Source: Desulfolutivibrio sulfodismutans DSM 3696
Lineage (GTDB): Bacteria > Desulfobacterota > Desulfovibrionia > Desulfovibrionales > Desulfovibrionaceae
Direction of reading: 5' to 3'
Assembly (NCBI RefSeq): GCF_013376455.1
Contig: NZ_CP045504.1
Coordinates: 1,653,501-1,717,500, forward strand
Length of the DNA: 64,000 bases
Shown: positions 1 to 7,778 of the stretch, one piece after another
Layout of the letters: the number at the start of each line of letters is the position of its first letter
Position numbering within the stretch: position 1 is the first letter of the stretch
Notes under the pieces: model-generated
Seen by the model: the letters and a program-made list of their open reading frames with translations, nothing else
What the model was told of the DNA's origin: nothing
Databases searched by the model: none
Program-made: the position numbers and the translations under genes

Positions 1-1
1 C

Positions 2-880
2 TTCGAACTGGTCCGGAAGGACGTCTTCGAGGAATCCTGGGAATACCGGACCCTCAAGCGCGTGCTCAAGCACATCACCCCGCTGACCCTGCTCGATCCC
101 AAGGCCGATTCGTTTAGCCCCGAATTCTGCACGACCTTTCACGACATCGCCCGCTACGTGCACCAGCGCGCCGTGAACAAGCTCATCTCCCTGTCCGAGA
201 CCCATCCGGAGCTTAAGGGAAATGCCTCCCGCCGTCTGGTCACCAGGCTGCCCCTGGGACTCGCGGTCATCGACGTGGACGGCGGCATAAGCCCGGACGC
301 CTCGGCCGAGGCCGCGGAGGAGGATCTTCTGTGCCATCCCTTGAAGGCCCTGTTGGAGGGGCTCAACGCCTCGGGCATGTGGGAGACCCGGCCGGTGGCT
401 GTGGGCATGGGCAGCTTTCTTTCGAGCCTGACGCGGACCCTGTCCGCCGAACAGGCCCACCCCAGGCGCATGGGGCGCAATCTGGCCGTCATCTCCAAGG
501 AATATCTGAACCTGCACCTGCGCCTGGGATACCATTTCACCGTGGTGGACGCCTTTGTGGGCGGCCCGGTCAACGACAACGTGATCTATTTCCGGTTCAT
601 GGGCGGTGTGACCGACCTGGCGCGGCGTTCCCGCCGGGCGGGGCTGGTGGCGACTATCCTCGAACATTTCGACTTCATGGTCGAGCTCAAGGGGGATATG
701 GTCACGGGGCGGCTCAAACAGCATCCCACCCAGGCCATGCTGGACGCCATGTTCATGCTGGGCGGGCTGATCGGCTACACCAGACAGCTCGACGCCATGC
801 TCGACTCCGACGGGGCCGGGAAGCGGCATGTCGAGACATTTCTGCATCGCATCGCCCATGCCGGGAGGAACAAAAAATGA
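2..880 (+). CDS. PEP-synthase-like protein, C-terminal part (cut by window edge)
   Basis: The frame is open to the left edge, so the 5' end lies outside the window; about 292 residues are visible. What is seen is the C-terminal domain shared with the genes at 1318 and 3699. Shared landmarks are a PLxLxDP segment, a FHDIxRYVHQ(R/K)A segment and a LRLGYHFTVVDA segment, then a basic FRFMGG region and a helical tail ending in Lys-Lys. In the two complete paralogues this domain follows a PEP-utilising mobile domain, so this is probably the end of a third pyruvate-water-dikinase-like protein. The domain has no function I can name. The stop overlaps the ATG of the response regulator by four bases, so the two are probably co-translated. 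Confidence 0.75.
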   Translation, partial: FELVRKDVFEESWEYRTLKRVLKHITPLTLLDPKADSFSPEFCTTFHDIARYVHQRAVNKLISLSETHPELKGNASRRLVTRLPLGLAVIDVDGGISPDASAEAAEEDLLCHPLKALLEGLNASGMWETRPVAVGMGSFLSSLTRTLSAEQAHPRRMGRNLAVISKEYLNLHLRLGYHFTVVDAFVGGPVNDNVIYFRFMGGVTDLARRSRRAGLVATILEHFDFMVELKGDMVTGRLKQHPTQAMLDAMFMLGGLIGYTRQLDAMLDSDGAGKRHVETFLHRIAHAGRNKK

Positions 881-1308
881 ACCACCACATACCTGACGCG
901 GCCCCCCCGACGGGCGGCTCCCCTGCCGGACGCAGGACCAGCATCCTGATCCTGGACGACGAGCCCATTGTCTGCAAGCGTCTCAAACCCTTTTTTCAGA
1001 AGGCCGGATATGAGGTGGAGGCGTTCGGACGCCCTGCCGAGGCCTTGGACCGGGTGCGCGAACGGCGCTTCGACGTGGTCATCACCGACCTCAAAATGCC
1101 GGGAATGGACGGGCTGGCCTTCCTAGGCCAGGTCAAAACACAGCATCCGGACACGAACGTCATCGTCATCACCGGCTTCGCCACTTTAGAGACCGCGCGG
1201 GAATCCTTCCGCAACGGCGTCTTCGACTTCGTGGCCAAACCTTTCAAGTTGCCGGCCATTCTGGATGCCGTGAAGCGCATCGAGAAGGAACGCGGGCTCG
1301 TCCCGTAA
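877..1308 (+). CDS. Single-domain response regulator (CheY-like receiver)
   Basis: A 143-residue protein consisting of a short disordered N-terminus (about 20 residues) and one receiver domain with no output domain. Visible phosphorylation-site residues are the acidic pair in ILDDEP, the acceptor Asp in VVITDLKMPGMDG, Thr in VITGFA and Lys in AKPFK. A strong ribosome site (GGGAGGA) precedes the ATG, which overlaps the stop of the upstream PEP-synthase-like gene. The next paralogue begins 10 bases after the stop. No kinase is in the window. Receiver-only proteins act by phosphorylation-dependent protein contacts or as phosphate shuttles; the position suggests its partner is one of the PEP-synthase-like proteins, which is inference. 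Confidence 0.88.
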   Translation: MNHHIPDAAPPTGGSPAGRRTSILILDDEPIVCKRLKPFFQKAGYEVEAFGRPAEALDRVRERRFDVVITDLKMPGMDGLAFLGQVKTQHPDTNVIVITGFATLETARESFRNGVFDFVAKPFKLPAILDAVKRIEKERGLVP

Positions 1309-1317
1309 CCCTGGTCT

Positions 1318-3702
1318 ATGATGGCCATGAAAACGGGGAGCGATGCGGGAGGGGCCATGGGGCCGGGATCGGCCCGTTTCCTGTTTCGGGCCTTCAAGCG
1401 CATCCTGACAGGCAACACCGTCGCACTCGAGCGCATGTCCCGCATGGACCGCGCCCTGAGCGGCGAATACGTCTTCGACAGGGCCTTCCTGGAAGACTCG
1501 GTGCGTGAAGTCTGCCGCCTGGCGCATCAGTCCGCCTACCATCTCAACGGCATGGCCAAAGAAGGCTATGTGGACCTCTACGACGCCTACTTGTCGGTCA
1601 AGGACGCGCTGGAGGACGTTCTCTCCGGCGGCATGGGCCCCCTGTCCTCCCGCTGGGTGCTGGCCTTCTCCGAAATCGGCTGGGAGATGGAGCCGCTGGT
1701 GGGACTGACGAGCGCCGGGATGGCGGTGCTCGGCCGGGACATGGGCCTGCCCGCGCCGGACGGATTTGCGGTCACCACCACGGGCATGCGCGAATTGGCC
1801 GGGGACCGGGCCAACGAAGTCCGACGCCGGGTGGAGGAGGCGGTCCTGGCGCTTTTTTCCCGCCTGGGAGGCCCCTGTGCGTTGGAGGCGATCCTGGTGT
1901 CGGCCGGACTTGCCGGCGACGGAGAGATCCTGGCCGAAATCCGGACGGACGGGATCGAGGAGACGGTGCAAGCCGTGGCGGACCTCGCCGGGCCGGACAC
2001 GGCGGGAATCGTCCCCGGCCCCCTGGCCCGCGCCGTGTGCGTGCGGCCGCATCCGACCGGGACCGTAGTCGGCGCCCTGGCGACCCTGGCCTACGACAAG
2101 GGCCTGCCGCCGGCCATGCTGGCCGTGGCCGCCCCGCCGGGCTCCCCGGACCTCACGGACCGGTGCTGGATATCCCGGCTTGCCCCCCATGATCCGCTGC
2201 GCACCAGGCTTTCCGCCAAACCGGCGGATATAGCCCTCCCCGGGGGGACGCCCCTGGGATTGTCCCGGGACGGACGGCGGCGCGGGTCGGGCTGGCTGGT
2301 CCCGGAGCACGTCGCGCTTCTGGCGGAACTGGGTCTCGCGGCGGAGCGGGCCATGGGCGGGCCGTGCCTGGTGTCGTGGTCGTTGTCCGAAGACGGCGGC
2401 CTGCTCCTCACCGGGCTTCGCCCGCCGGAGGCGGCCTCTTCCGAATGGCCTGACCCGGACGCGCCGGAACCGGACATCGCGGCGGCCTCCGATCCTCCCC
2501 TGCTGTGCGGCGGGCAGATCGCCTGCGGCGGGGTGGGGGCCGGACCGGTTGTCGTGTTAAACGAGGACACCCTGCCGGAATCCGTTCCCCTGGGTTCGGT
2601 GGGGGTGGCCCGGGCCGCCGCGCCCGTCCTGTCGCGCATCGTGCCCAGGCTGGGAGCCCTGGTGGCCGAGGTGGGTAGTCCGGCCTGCCATCTGGCCACC
2701 GTGACCAGGGAATACCGGGTTCCGGCCGTGTTCGGCCTTGCGGGGGCGACGACGCTGAACTCGGGAAGTCTGGTCACCGTGGACGCCGAATCGGGATGCG
2801 TGCACGCCGGCGCGGTGGAGGCCCTGTTGCGACAGGCGACCATGCCCGGAGCGAACCTCGCCTCAGAGCCGGAATACCGTATCCTGCGGCGGCTGTTGCG
2901 CCACATCCGGCCCTTGAACCTTGTGGACCCCCAGTCCGAGGAGTTTGTGCCCGGGCGGTGCCGCACCTGCCACGACATCCTGCATTTCGCCCATGAAAAG
3001 GCCGTGGAACGCCTCCTTTCTTTTGACGCCTCGGGAAAAGGCGGTCTTGGCGCGGCGCGGCGGCTGCGGGAGGATTCCCCCTTCGAACTGGGCATCGTGG
3101 ACCTGGGAGGGGGACTGGAGGGCCAAGTCGGGGAAGTGGGCCTGTCTGACGTTTCGAGCCTGCCTTTGCGGGCCTTCCTGGAGGGACTCGTCCTGCGCGA
3201 TGTGCGCAGGTCGGAACCCGCCCGACTGCGCATCGGGGACATCCTTTCCGGGATAGCCCGAACGCCCGTGAACGTGGCCGCTGGCAACCTGGCCCTGGCC
3301 GCACGGGACTACGCCAACATCACCCTGCGCCTGGGCTACCATTTCAGTGTGGTGGACGCCATGATCTCCGACCGGCCGGAACACACCTTCGTGGCCTTCC
3401 GGTTCGCGGGCGGATTCGCCTCCGGGGACCGCCGGGCGCGCCGGGCCGGGTTGATCCGGTCCGTGCTCGAACGTCTGGGATTCCGGGCCACGCGCAAGGG
3501 GGATCTGGTCTTGGGCACACGCAAGCTTATGGAGCGGGACGAGGCCCTGGATGTGATGCGTTTTCTGGGGGCGCTGTCCGCGTATACCCGGCAACTGGAC
3601 CTGGAGATGGTCGGCGAGGACGACGTGGAGCGTTTCACGCGGCGCTTTCTCGAGACCTGCCAGGCGGCCGGTCTTTCCTTCCCGACCCGGGAGGGCGCGT
3701 GA
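1318..3702 (+). CDS. PEP-synthase-like protein with degenerate ATP-grasp region
   Basis: 794 residues. Residues ~20-110 are helical and resemble the N-terminus of the gene at 3699. The segment VLGRDMGLPAPDGFAVTTTG (~138-156) corresponds to the start of a PPDK/PEP-synthase nucleotide-binding domain, and SWSLSEDGGLLLTGLRP (~353-369) to its end. The region between is too short (~200 residues) and lacks the Arg-Ser-Ser and Gly-Leu-Gly motifs present in the next gene. A mobile PEP-utiliser domain follows, with the phosphohistidine-type site kept in GSPACHLATVTREY (His ~458). The shared C-terminal domain starts near 515. ATG at 1318 is chosen, with a second ATG at 1321; no strong ribosome site is seen. 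The stop overlaps the GTG of the next gene. Likely a pseudo-enzyme partner that kept phosphate-carrier chemistry (inference). Confidence 0.8.
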   Translation: MMAMKTGSDAGGAMGPGSARFLFRAFKRILTGNTVALERMSRMDRALSGEYVFDRAFLEDSVREVCRLAHQSAYHLNGMAKEGYVDLYDAYLSVKDALEDVLSGGMGPLSSRWVLAFSEIGWEMEPLVGLTSAGMAVLGRDMGLPAPDGFAVTTTGMRELAGDRANEVRRRVEEAVLALFSRLGGPCALEAILVSAGLAGDGEILAEIRTDGIEETVQAVADLAGPDTAGIVPGPLARAVCVRPHPTGTVVGALATLAYDKGLPPAMLAVAAPPGSPDLTDRCWISRLAPHDPLRTRLSAKPADIALPGGTPLGLSRDGRRRGSGWLVPEHVALLAELGLAAERAMGGPCLVSWSLSEDGGLLLTGLRPPEAASSEWPDPDAPEPDIAAASDPPLLCGGQIACGGVGAGPVVVLNEDTLPESVPLGSVGVARAAAPVLSRIVPRLGALVAEVGSPACHLATVTREYRVPAVFGLAGATTLNSGSLVTVDAESGCVHAGAVEALLRQATMPGANLASEPEYRILRRLLRHIRPLNLVDPQSEEFVPGRCRTCHDILHFAHEKAVERLLSFDASGKGGLGAARRLREDSPFELGIVDLGGGLEGQVGEVGLSDVSSLPLRAFLEGLVLRDVRRSEPARLRIGDILSGIARTPVNVAAGNLALAARDYANITLRLGYHFSVVDAMISDRPEHTFVAFRFAGGFASGDRRARRAGLIRSVLERLGFRATRKGDLVLGTRKLMERDEALDVMRFLGALSAYTRQLDLEMVGEDDVERFTRRFLETCQAAGLSFPTREGA

Positions 3703-6293
3703 GTCCCCATCTTTTCTCCGATCTCGCCGGACGCTGGCGCAGACGCAGGGAACGCCGGGAAGCCGCGGCCCTGGACTGGATCAAGTCCCGCTACCACATT
3801 TTTCGGGTTCTTCTGGCCAACAACGAATCCGCCCTTGCGGCCATGGCCGAGGTGGACGGGCTTGTGAACGAACATGAGACCACCCGGCTGACCGAAACCG
3901 TCCGGACCCTGCTGGAAATGGCGATGGACCTGGTGGACGGTTTGAACAGGCTCACGGAAAACGCCCACCTGGGCCTGTATCCCCGGATCGAAAATCTGGG
4001 CCGCCGACTGGAAAAGGCCCTTGAAAGTTACGGCCGTGCGCCGCGTCGCGTCTGGTTGCCCTTGGAGGACGTCACGGCGGACATGCGCGAACAGGCCGGA
4101 GGCAAGGCCCAGCCCCTGGGCGGACTTCTGCGGGCCGGACTGCCCGTGCCCGCAGGGGTATGCATCACCCGCCGGGCCTGTCGGGAATACCTGCGCCAAG
4201 CCCGTCTGGAGGATCGGCTCAAGGCCCTATTGCGCCAGGCCGCCCTGCCCGGGGCGGATATCGGGGAGGTGTCCTCCCGGGCAAAGGCCATGGTGCTGGC
4301 CTCGGAGCCAACCCCGGAATTCGCCGCCCAGCTTCACGCCGCCTGGGAACATCTGTGTCGGGACTGGCCGCACGGCATGTCCGCGCGCAGCAGCGCCTCG
4401 TCCGAGGATGGCCGGGAGCATTCCTTTGCGGGGCAGTTTGCCAGCGTGCTCGGCGTATCAAGCCCCGAGGCCCTGGTCGGGGCCTTCAAGACGGTCCTGG
4501 CCAGCGCCTTCGCGGCCCGGGCACTGGCCTACCGGATTGGGGCGGGGCTGGCCTCGGAGTCCTTGGACATGGCCGTTTTGTGTCAAAGGATGATCGCGGC
4601 CAGGAGCTCCGGGGTGCTGTTCACCAGGGACCCCATGGATCCGGACGGCGGCCGGATGCTCCTGACCGCCGTGCCGGGACTGGGCACCCAGGCCGTTTCC
4701 GGCCGGGCCGTTGCCGACGTGTACCGGCCGGCCCGGGAGCTCGGCACCGAGCCGACCCGGGACACCCCGGTCGAGATTGCGGAAAAGACCGTCCGGGAGG
4801 TCCTGGCTCCACGCGGCGGCCTGCGCCTGGAGGACGTTCCTGAGGACATGCGCCACGCGGCGCTCCTGGCCCCCGGGCAAATCGAGGCCCTGCGCGGTCA
4901 TGGTCTGCGCATCGAGGCCCTGGCCGGATGTCCTCAGGATATCGAATGGTCCGTGGATGAGGATGGCCGGGTATGGATTCTTCAGGCCCGTCCCGCCCGG
5001 CTGGTTCCGACGGCATCCGGACGGGCCGCCGGGCCCAGTTCCGGCGATGCCGAGCGGGTTCTTCTTGCGGGCGGCGTCGGCGCGTCGCCCGGCCGGGCGG
5101 CGGGATGCCTGTTCACGGCCCGATCCAGGAGCGATCTCGATGCGGCGGCCAGGGCCCAAAGGCCCATCGTGCTGGCCCTGCACCAGAGCCTGGTGGATGC
5201 GGCATCGCTTGTGCCCGAGGTCGCGGCGGTGCTGGTGGACATGGGCAACCCCCTGGACCACCTGGCCGCCCTGTCCCGGGAGCTTGGCATCCCCATGATC
5301 ACCGGCCTTGGGACGGCCACCACGGCGCTTCAACACGGCGAATGGGTGCTGGCCGATGCCGATCGGGGCCTGGTCCTGGCCGCCGATCCGCGCCTGTGGC
5401 GGGACATTTCCCGGCCCGCGTCGCGAACGCCGTCACGGCCAGTCGACGCGGCCGCGAACCTGCGCCGGATGATCCTGCCCCTGAATCTCACCGATGCCTA
5501 TGGCCCCACCTTTTCCATCCAGGAAATCAAAAGCCTGCACGACGTCGTGCGCTACGTCCACGAAAAGGCGGTCATCGCCCTCTTCGAGACCGGGGACGCC
5601 GTGGCCGAACAGACCTTTTCCCTGGTACGACGCCTGCGCGACGGCGCGGGCCTGTCCTTCCTGATCATCGACCTGGGCGGCGGCCTGGTCCCCGGCCGGT
5701 CGGCCACGGTCGGTTCCGAGGACATCCTGTGCGAGCCCCTGGCGGCCCTGTGCCGGGGCATGGCCACGCCGGGATTGCGATGGGGCAAGCCGCCGCCCAT
5801 CCCCGGCGTATCCGGGCTCATATCGCGTTCCATGCTGGATGGGCGCAGCGAACGGCCCGTGGGCAACCCCAACTACGCCCTGGCGGCCAGGGACTACCTG
5901 AACGTCAACGCCCGGGTGGACTATCATTTCGCCATGATCGACGCGGTGTGCGGGGCCAATCCCCGGGAGAACTCCATTCGCTTCCGTTTCAAAGGCGGCG
6001 GCACGGCCAGGGTCCAACGGGAACGACGGGCCCGGTTCGTGGAGGAGGTTCTGCGCGAGGAGGAGTTCTATACCACCCGCCAGGGCGACATGGTCACGGC
6101 CGCGCTCGTGGAGGGGTCACGGGAGACCGTTCAGGACAAGATGGAGATGCTCGGGCGGTTTTTGGGTTTCAGCAGGCTTCTGGATGCGGTCATGATCGAC
6201 GACGACATGCCGGGCCGTGTGGCCCGGGCGTTTCGAGCCGGAGACTATTCCCTGGACGGCCTGGCCGGGATCGCCCCGGGCAACGGGCCGTAA
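3699..6293 (+). CDS. PEP-synthase-like protein with complete ATP-grasp and phosphohistidine domains
   Basis: 864 residues starting with GTG inside the previous stop. Order: helical N-terminus (~25-115); PEP/pyruvate-binding ATP-grasp domain (~120-435) with KAQPLGGLLRAGLPVPAGV, SARSSASSEDG, GVLFTRDPMDPDGG and the closing IEWSVDEDG/LQARP segments; mobile domain (~455-570) with candidate phosphohistidine in NPLDHLAALSRELGIP (His ~521); then the ~290-residue C-terminal domain shared with the two preceding genes (HDVVRYVHEKA, DYHFAMIDA). Genuine PEP synthase and PPDK end in a TIM-barrel that binds PEP/pyruvate. That barrel is not recognisable here, so the acceptor is probably not pyruvate bound in the usual way. 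Family membership is firm; physiological reaction is unknown. Confidence 0.82.
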   Translation: MSPHLFSDLAGRWRRRRERREAAALDWIKSRYHIFRVLLANNESALAAMAEVDGLVNEHETTRLTETVRTLLEMAMDLVDGLNRLTENAHLGLYPRIENLGRRLEKALESYGRAPRRVWLPLEDVTADMREQAGGKAQPLGGLLRAGLPVPAGVCITRRACREYLRQARLEDRLKALLRQAALPGADIGEVSSRAKAMVLASEPTPEFAAQLHAAWEHLCRDWPHGMSARSSASSEDGREHSFAGQFASVLGVSSPEALVGAFKTVLASAFAARALAYRIGAGLASESLDMAVLCQRMIAARSSGVLFTRDPMDPDGGRMLLTAVPGLGTQAVSGRAVADVYRPARELGTEPTRDTPVEIAEKTVREVLAPRGGLRLEDVPEDMRHAALLAPGQIEALRGHGLRIEALAGCPQDIEWSVDEDGRVWILQARPARLVPTASGRAAGPSSGDAERVLLAGGVGASPGRAAGCLFTARSRSDLDAAARAQRPIVLALHQSLVDAASLVPEVAAVLVDMGNPLDHLAALSRELGIPMITGLGTATTALQHGEWVLADADRGLVLAADPRLWRDISRPASRTPSRPVDAAANLRRMILPLNLTDAYGPTFSIQEIKSLHDVVRYVHEKAVIALFETGDAVAEQTFSLVRRLRDGAGLSFLIIDLGGGLVPGRSATVGSEDILCEPLAALCRGMATPGLRWGKPPPIPGVSGLISRSMLDGRSERPVGNPNYALAARDYLNVNARVDYHFAMIDAVCGANPRENSIRFRFKGGGTARVQRERRARFVEEVLREEEFYTTRQGDMVTAALVEGSRETVQDKMEMLGRFLGFSRLLDAVMIDDDMPGRVARAFRAGDYSLDGLAGIAPGNGP

Positions 6294-6315
6294 GCGCCGA
6301 CCTCCTGCTGCGGCC

Positions 6316-7074
6316 TCAGGCATGGTGAAACCGGACGGCAGGCAGTTCCACCGCCGTGAGCAGGCCCTCTCTCCCGGCGCCGGTGTCCACGCCGATCAGC
6401 CCCGGGGCCACGAGCGGCGTGGTCAGGGGGACGTGTCCGAACACCAGGGTCTGCCCGCTGGCCCGCCAGCCGGCGCAGTCCGGAGTCCGGTTGGCGAGCA
6501 GCATCTCCAGTCCCGTGTCCGTGGCCAGATCCGGGTCGACGCCCCAGGGCAGCGGGGAGTGAAAAAAGACATACGACCCGATGCGCAGCCAGCGGCCCAG
6601 GCCATGCAGGAACTCCAGGTGCTCACGGGGCATGAAGTCCAGGCCGGAAAAGCCGGGGGGGCTGCCGTAACTGTCCAGGGTGGCCTGGAACCCCACGCCG
6701 CGCAGAAAACGCAGGTCGTCGCTGCTGCGTGTGGCGTCGTAGCGCAACAGGGCCGCCTCGTGGTTGCCCATGAGAAACACTGTGTCCGGCCGCTCCCGGC
6801 GCAACGAAAGCAGCCTGTCCAGCACCAGCCGGGACTGCGGCCCACGGTTGACGTAGTCCCCCAGAAAGACCAGCCGAGCCCCGGGGGCCATCCCCGCAAG
6901 CCGCCCGAGAAGGGCCTCCAGTCTGTCGGCATGGCCATGGATGTCGCCCACGGCAAAAATGGCCTGCGCGGCCGTCCCCGAAGCGGAAGACGATCCGCCA
7001 GTTTCCAGGCGCCGTGACGGCAATGGGCCCCTGTCGCCCGGCAACGGATGCAGCCCAAAGACGGGAGCGTCCAT
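6316..7074 (-). CDS. Metallophosphoesterase, PPP-type serine/threonine phosphatase family
   Basis: 252 residues with the three PPP signature blocks in order: GDIHGHADRL (~42), GDYVNRGP (~76, normally GDxVDRG; Asn replaces Asp) and GNHEAALL (~105), then a late FGHVPL histidine (~215). These residues bind the dinuclear metal centre. The closest families are PrpA/PrpB-like protein phosphatases and symmetric Ap4A hydrolases; sequence alone does not separate them. ATG at 7074 is preferred over GTG at 7083 because AAGGGA lies about ten bases upstream of it. It converges on the PEP-synthase-like gene with only 22 bases between stops. Confidence 0.82.
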   Translation of the reverse strand: MDAPVFGLHPLPGDRGPLPSRRLETGGSSSASGTAAQAIFAVGDIHGHADRLEALLGRLAGMAPGARLVFLGDYVNRGPQSRLVLDRLLSLRRERPDTVFLMGNHEAALLRYDATRSSDDLRFLRGVGFQATLDSYGSPPGFSGLDFMPREHLEFLHGLGRWLRIGSYVFFHSPLPWGVDPDLATDTGLEMLLANRTPDCAGWRASGQTLVFGHVPLTTPLVAPGLIGVDTGAGREGLLTAVELPAVRFHHA

Positions 7075-7083
7075 GTCTTTCAC

Positions 7084-7778
7084 GTCCCTTGCGGCCTCCA
7101 GGTGGTCAAGGATGCTCCCCGGCCTGGCGCATGTTTGGCCTGGATCCCCCAGGTGGCCCCGTCCAGGTGAACCGCCTCAAAACCTTTGCGCACGAAAGTG
7201 TCTCTCACGGCTTGTAATCATCCAGGTTACAAGCGTCCAGGCTGGCCACCTTGCCTTTCGTCCTGGCGGCCTTGCCGTTGCCGGGGATCCCAAACAGATC
7301 CCCGGCCAGGCCCGCCGCCCGCCCGACCGGGGAAGCGGTTCCAGAAGCTGCCGCGCCGGGTCGCTCATGGGGATTTTTTCATCCCGGCCGCTTGCGGCCT
7401 CGGGGATGCGAGCAAAGCCGTTGAGGTCAATCCGCCCGGGCTTTCCCGAGACGCTGGTCCCTTCGATGAAAATAACGCCTGGATATTGCGTCCTGAACCG
7501 TTTTTGAGCAGGCGTGCCCCGGCCTCCCCGCCTGTGGGGCACGCCTCCACACCCCGCACCATGCCCCGCACGTCAACACAGGATGCGTGCGCTCCACGGG
7601 GCTTCCCATCGCTCGCCATCTGAATTGCACCAAAATGACGCTTCGACATGTTTCCATTTTATTCCGAAGAGATAGCCGACTCCCTGCTATTGAAACACTC
7701 GCCTCCCTCTGCCGCAGATCATAAAAGCACAATCCGCAGATGCGCAAAGTCCTGAAAGTCGCGCTGGCGTCACCCGGT
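7084..7778. other. Gene-poor stretch between phosphatase and rmuC
   Basis: About 700 bases with no convincing intact gene. It holds a probable integrase remnant (7345-7503, separate entry) and a 7-base inverted repeat, CTTGTAA/TTACAAG at 7211-7233 with a 9-base loop. A more AT-rich segment around 7625-7740 lies downstream of rmuC. A 42-codon frame on the minus strand near 7090-7215 is not recognised. Confidence 0.5.
7345..7503 (-). pseudogene. Probable remnant of a tyrosine-recombinase (phage integrase) N-terminus
   Basis: Reading leftward, the frame gives KRFRTQYPGVIFIEGTSVSG then GKPGRI, followed after a divergent stretch by SGRDEKIPMSDPARQLL. This resembles the start of integrases with an arm-type DNA-binding domain (basic-Tyr-Pro-Gly-Val, Gly-Lys-Pro-x-Arg-Ile, and an Arg-x-Asp-x-Met-x-Pro-Ala-Arg segment). 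There is no start methionine nearby, no catalytic core, and the middle part reads poorly, so it would be a decayed 5' fragment. The match is from memory of the family pattern and needs a search. It would explain why this stretch is gene-poor. Confidence 0.33.

Noticed and set aside
3699-6293. Naming the complete paralogue ppsA
   Set aside because: It lacks the recognisable PEP/pyruvate-binding barrel and carries a different C-terminal domain, so the gene name would overstate the function.
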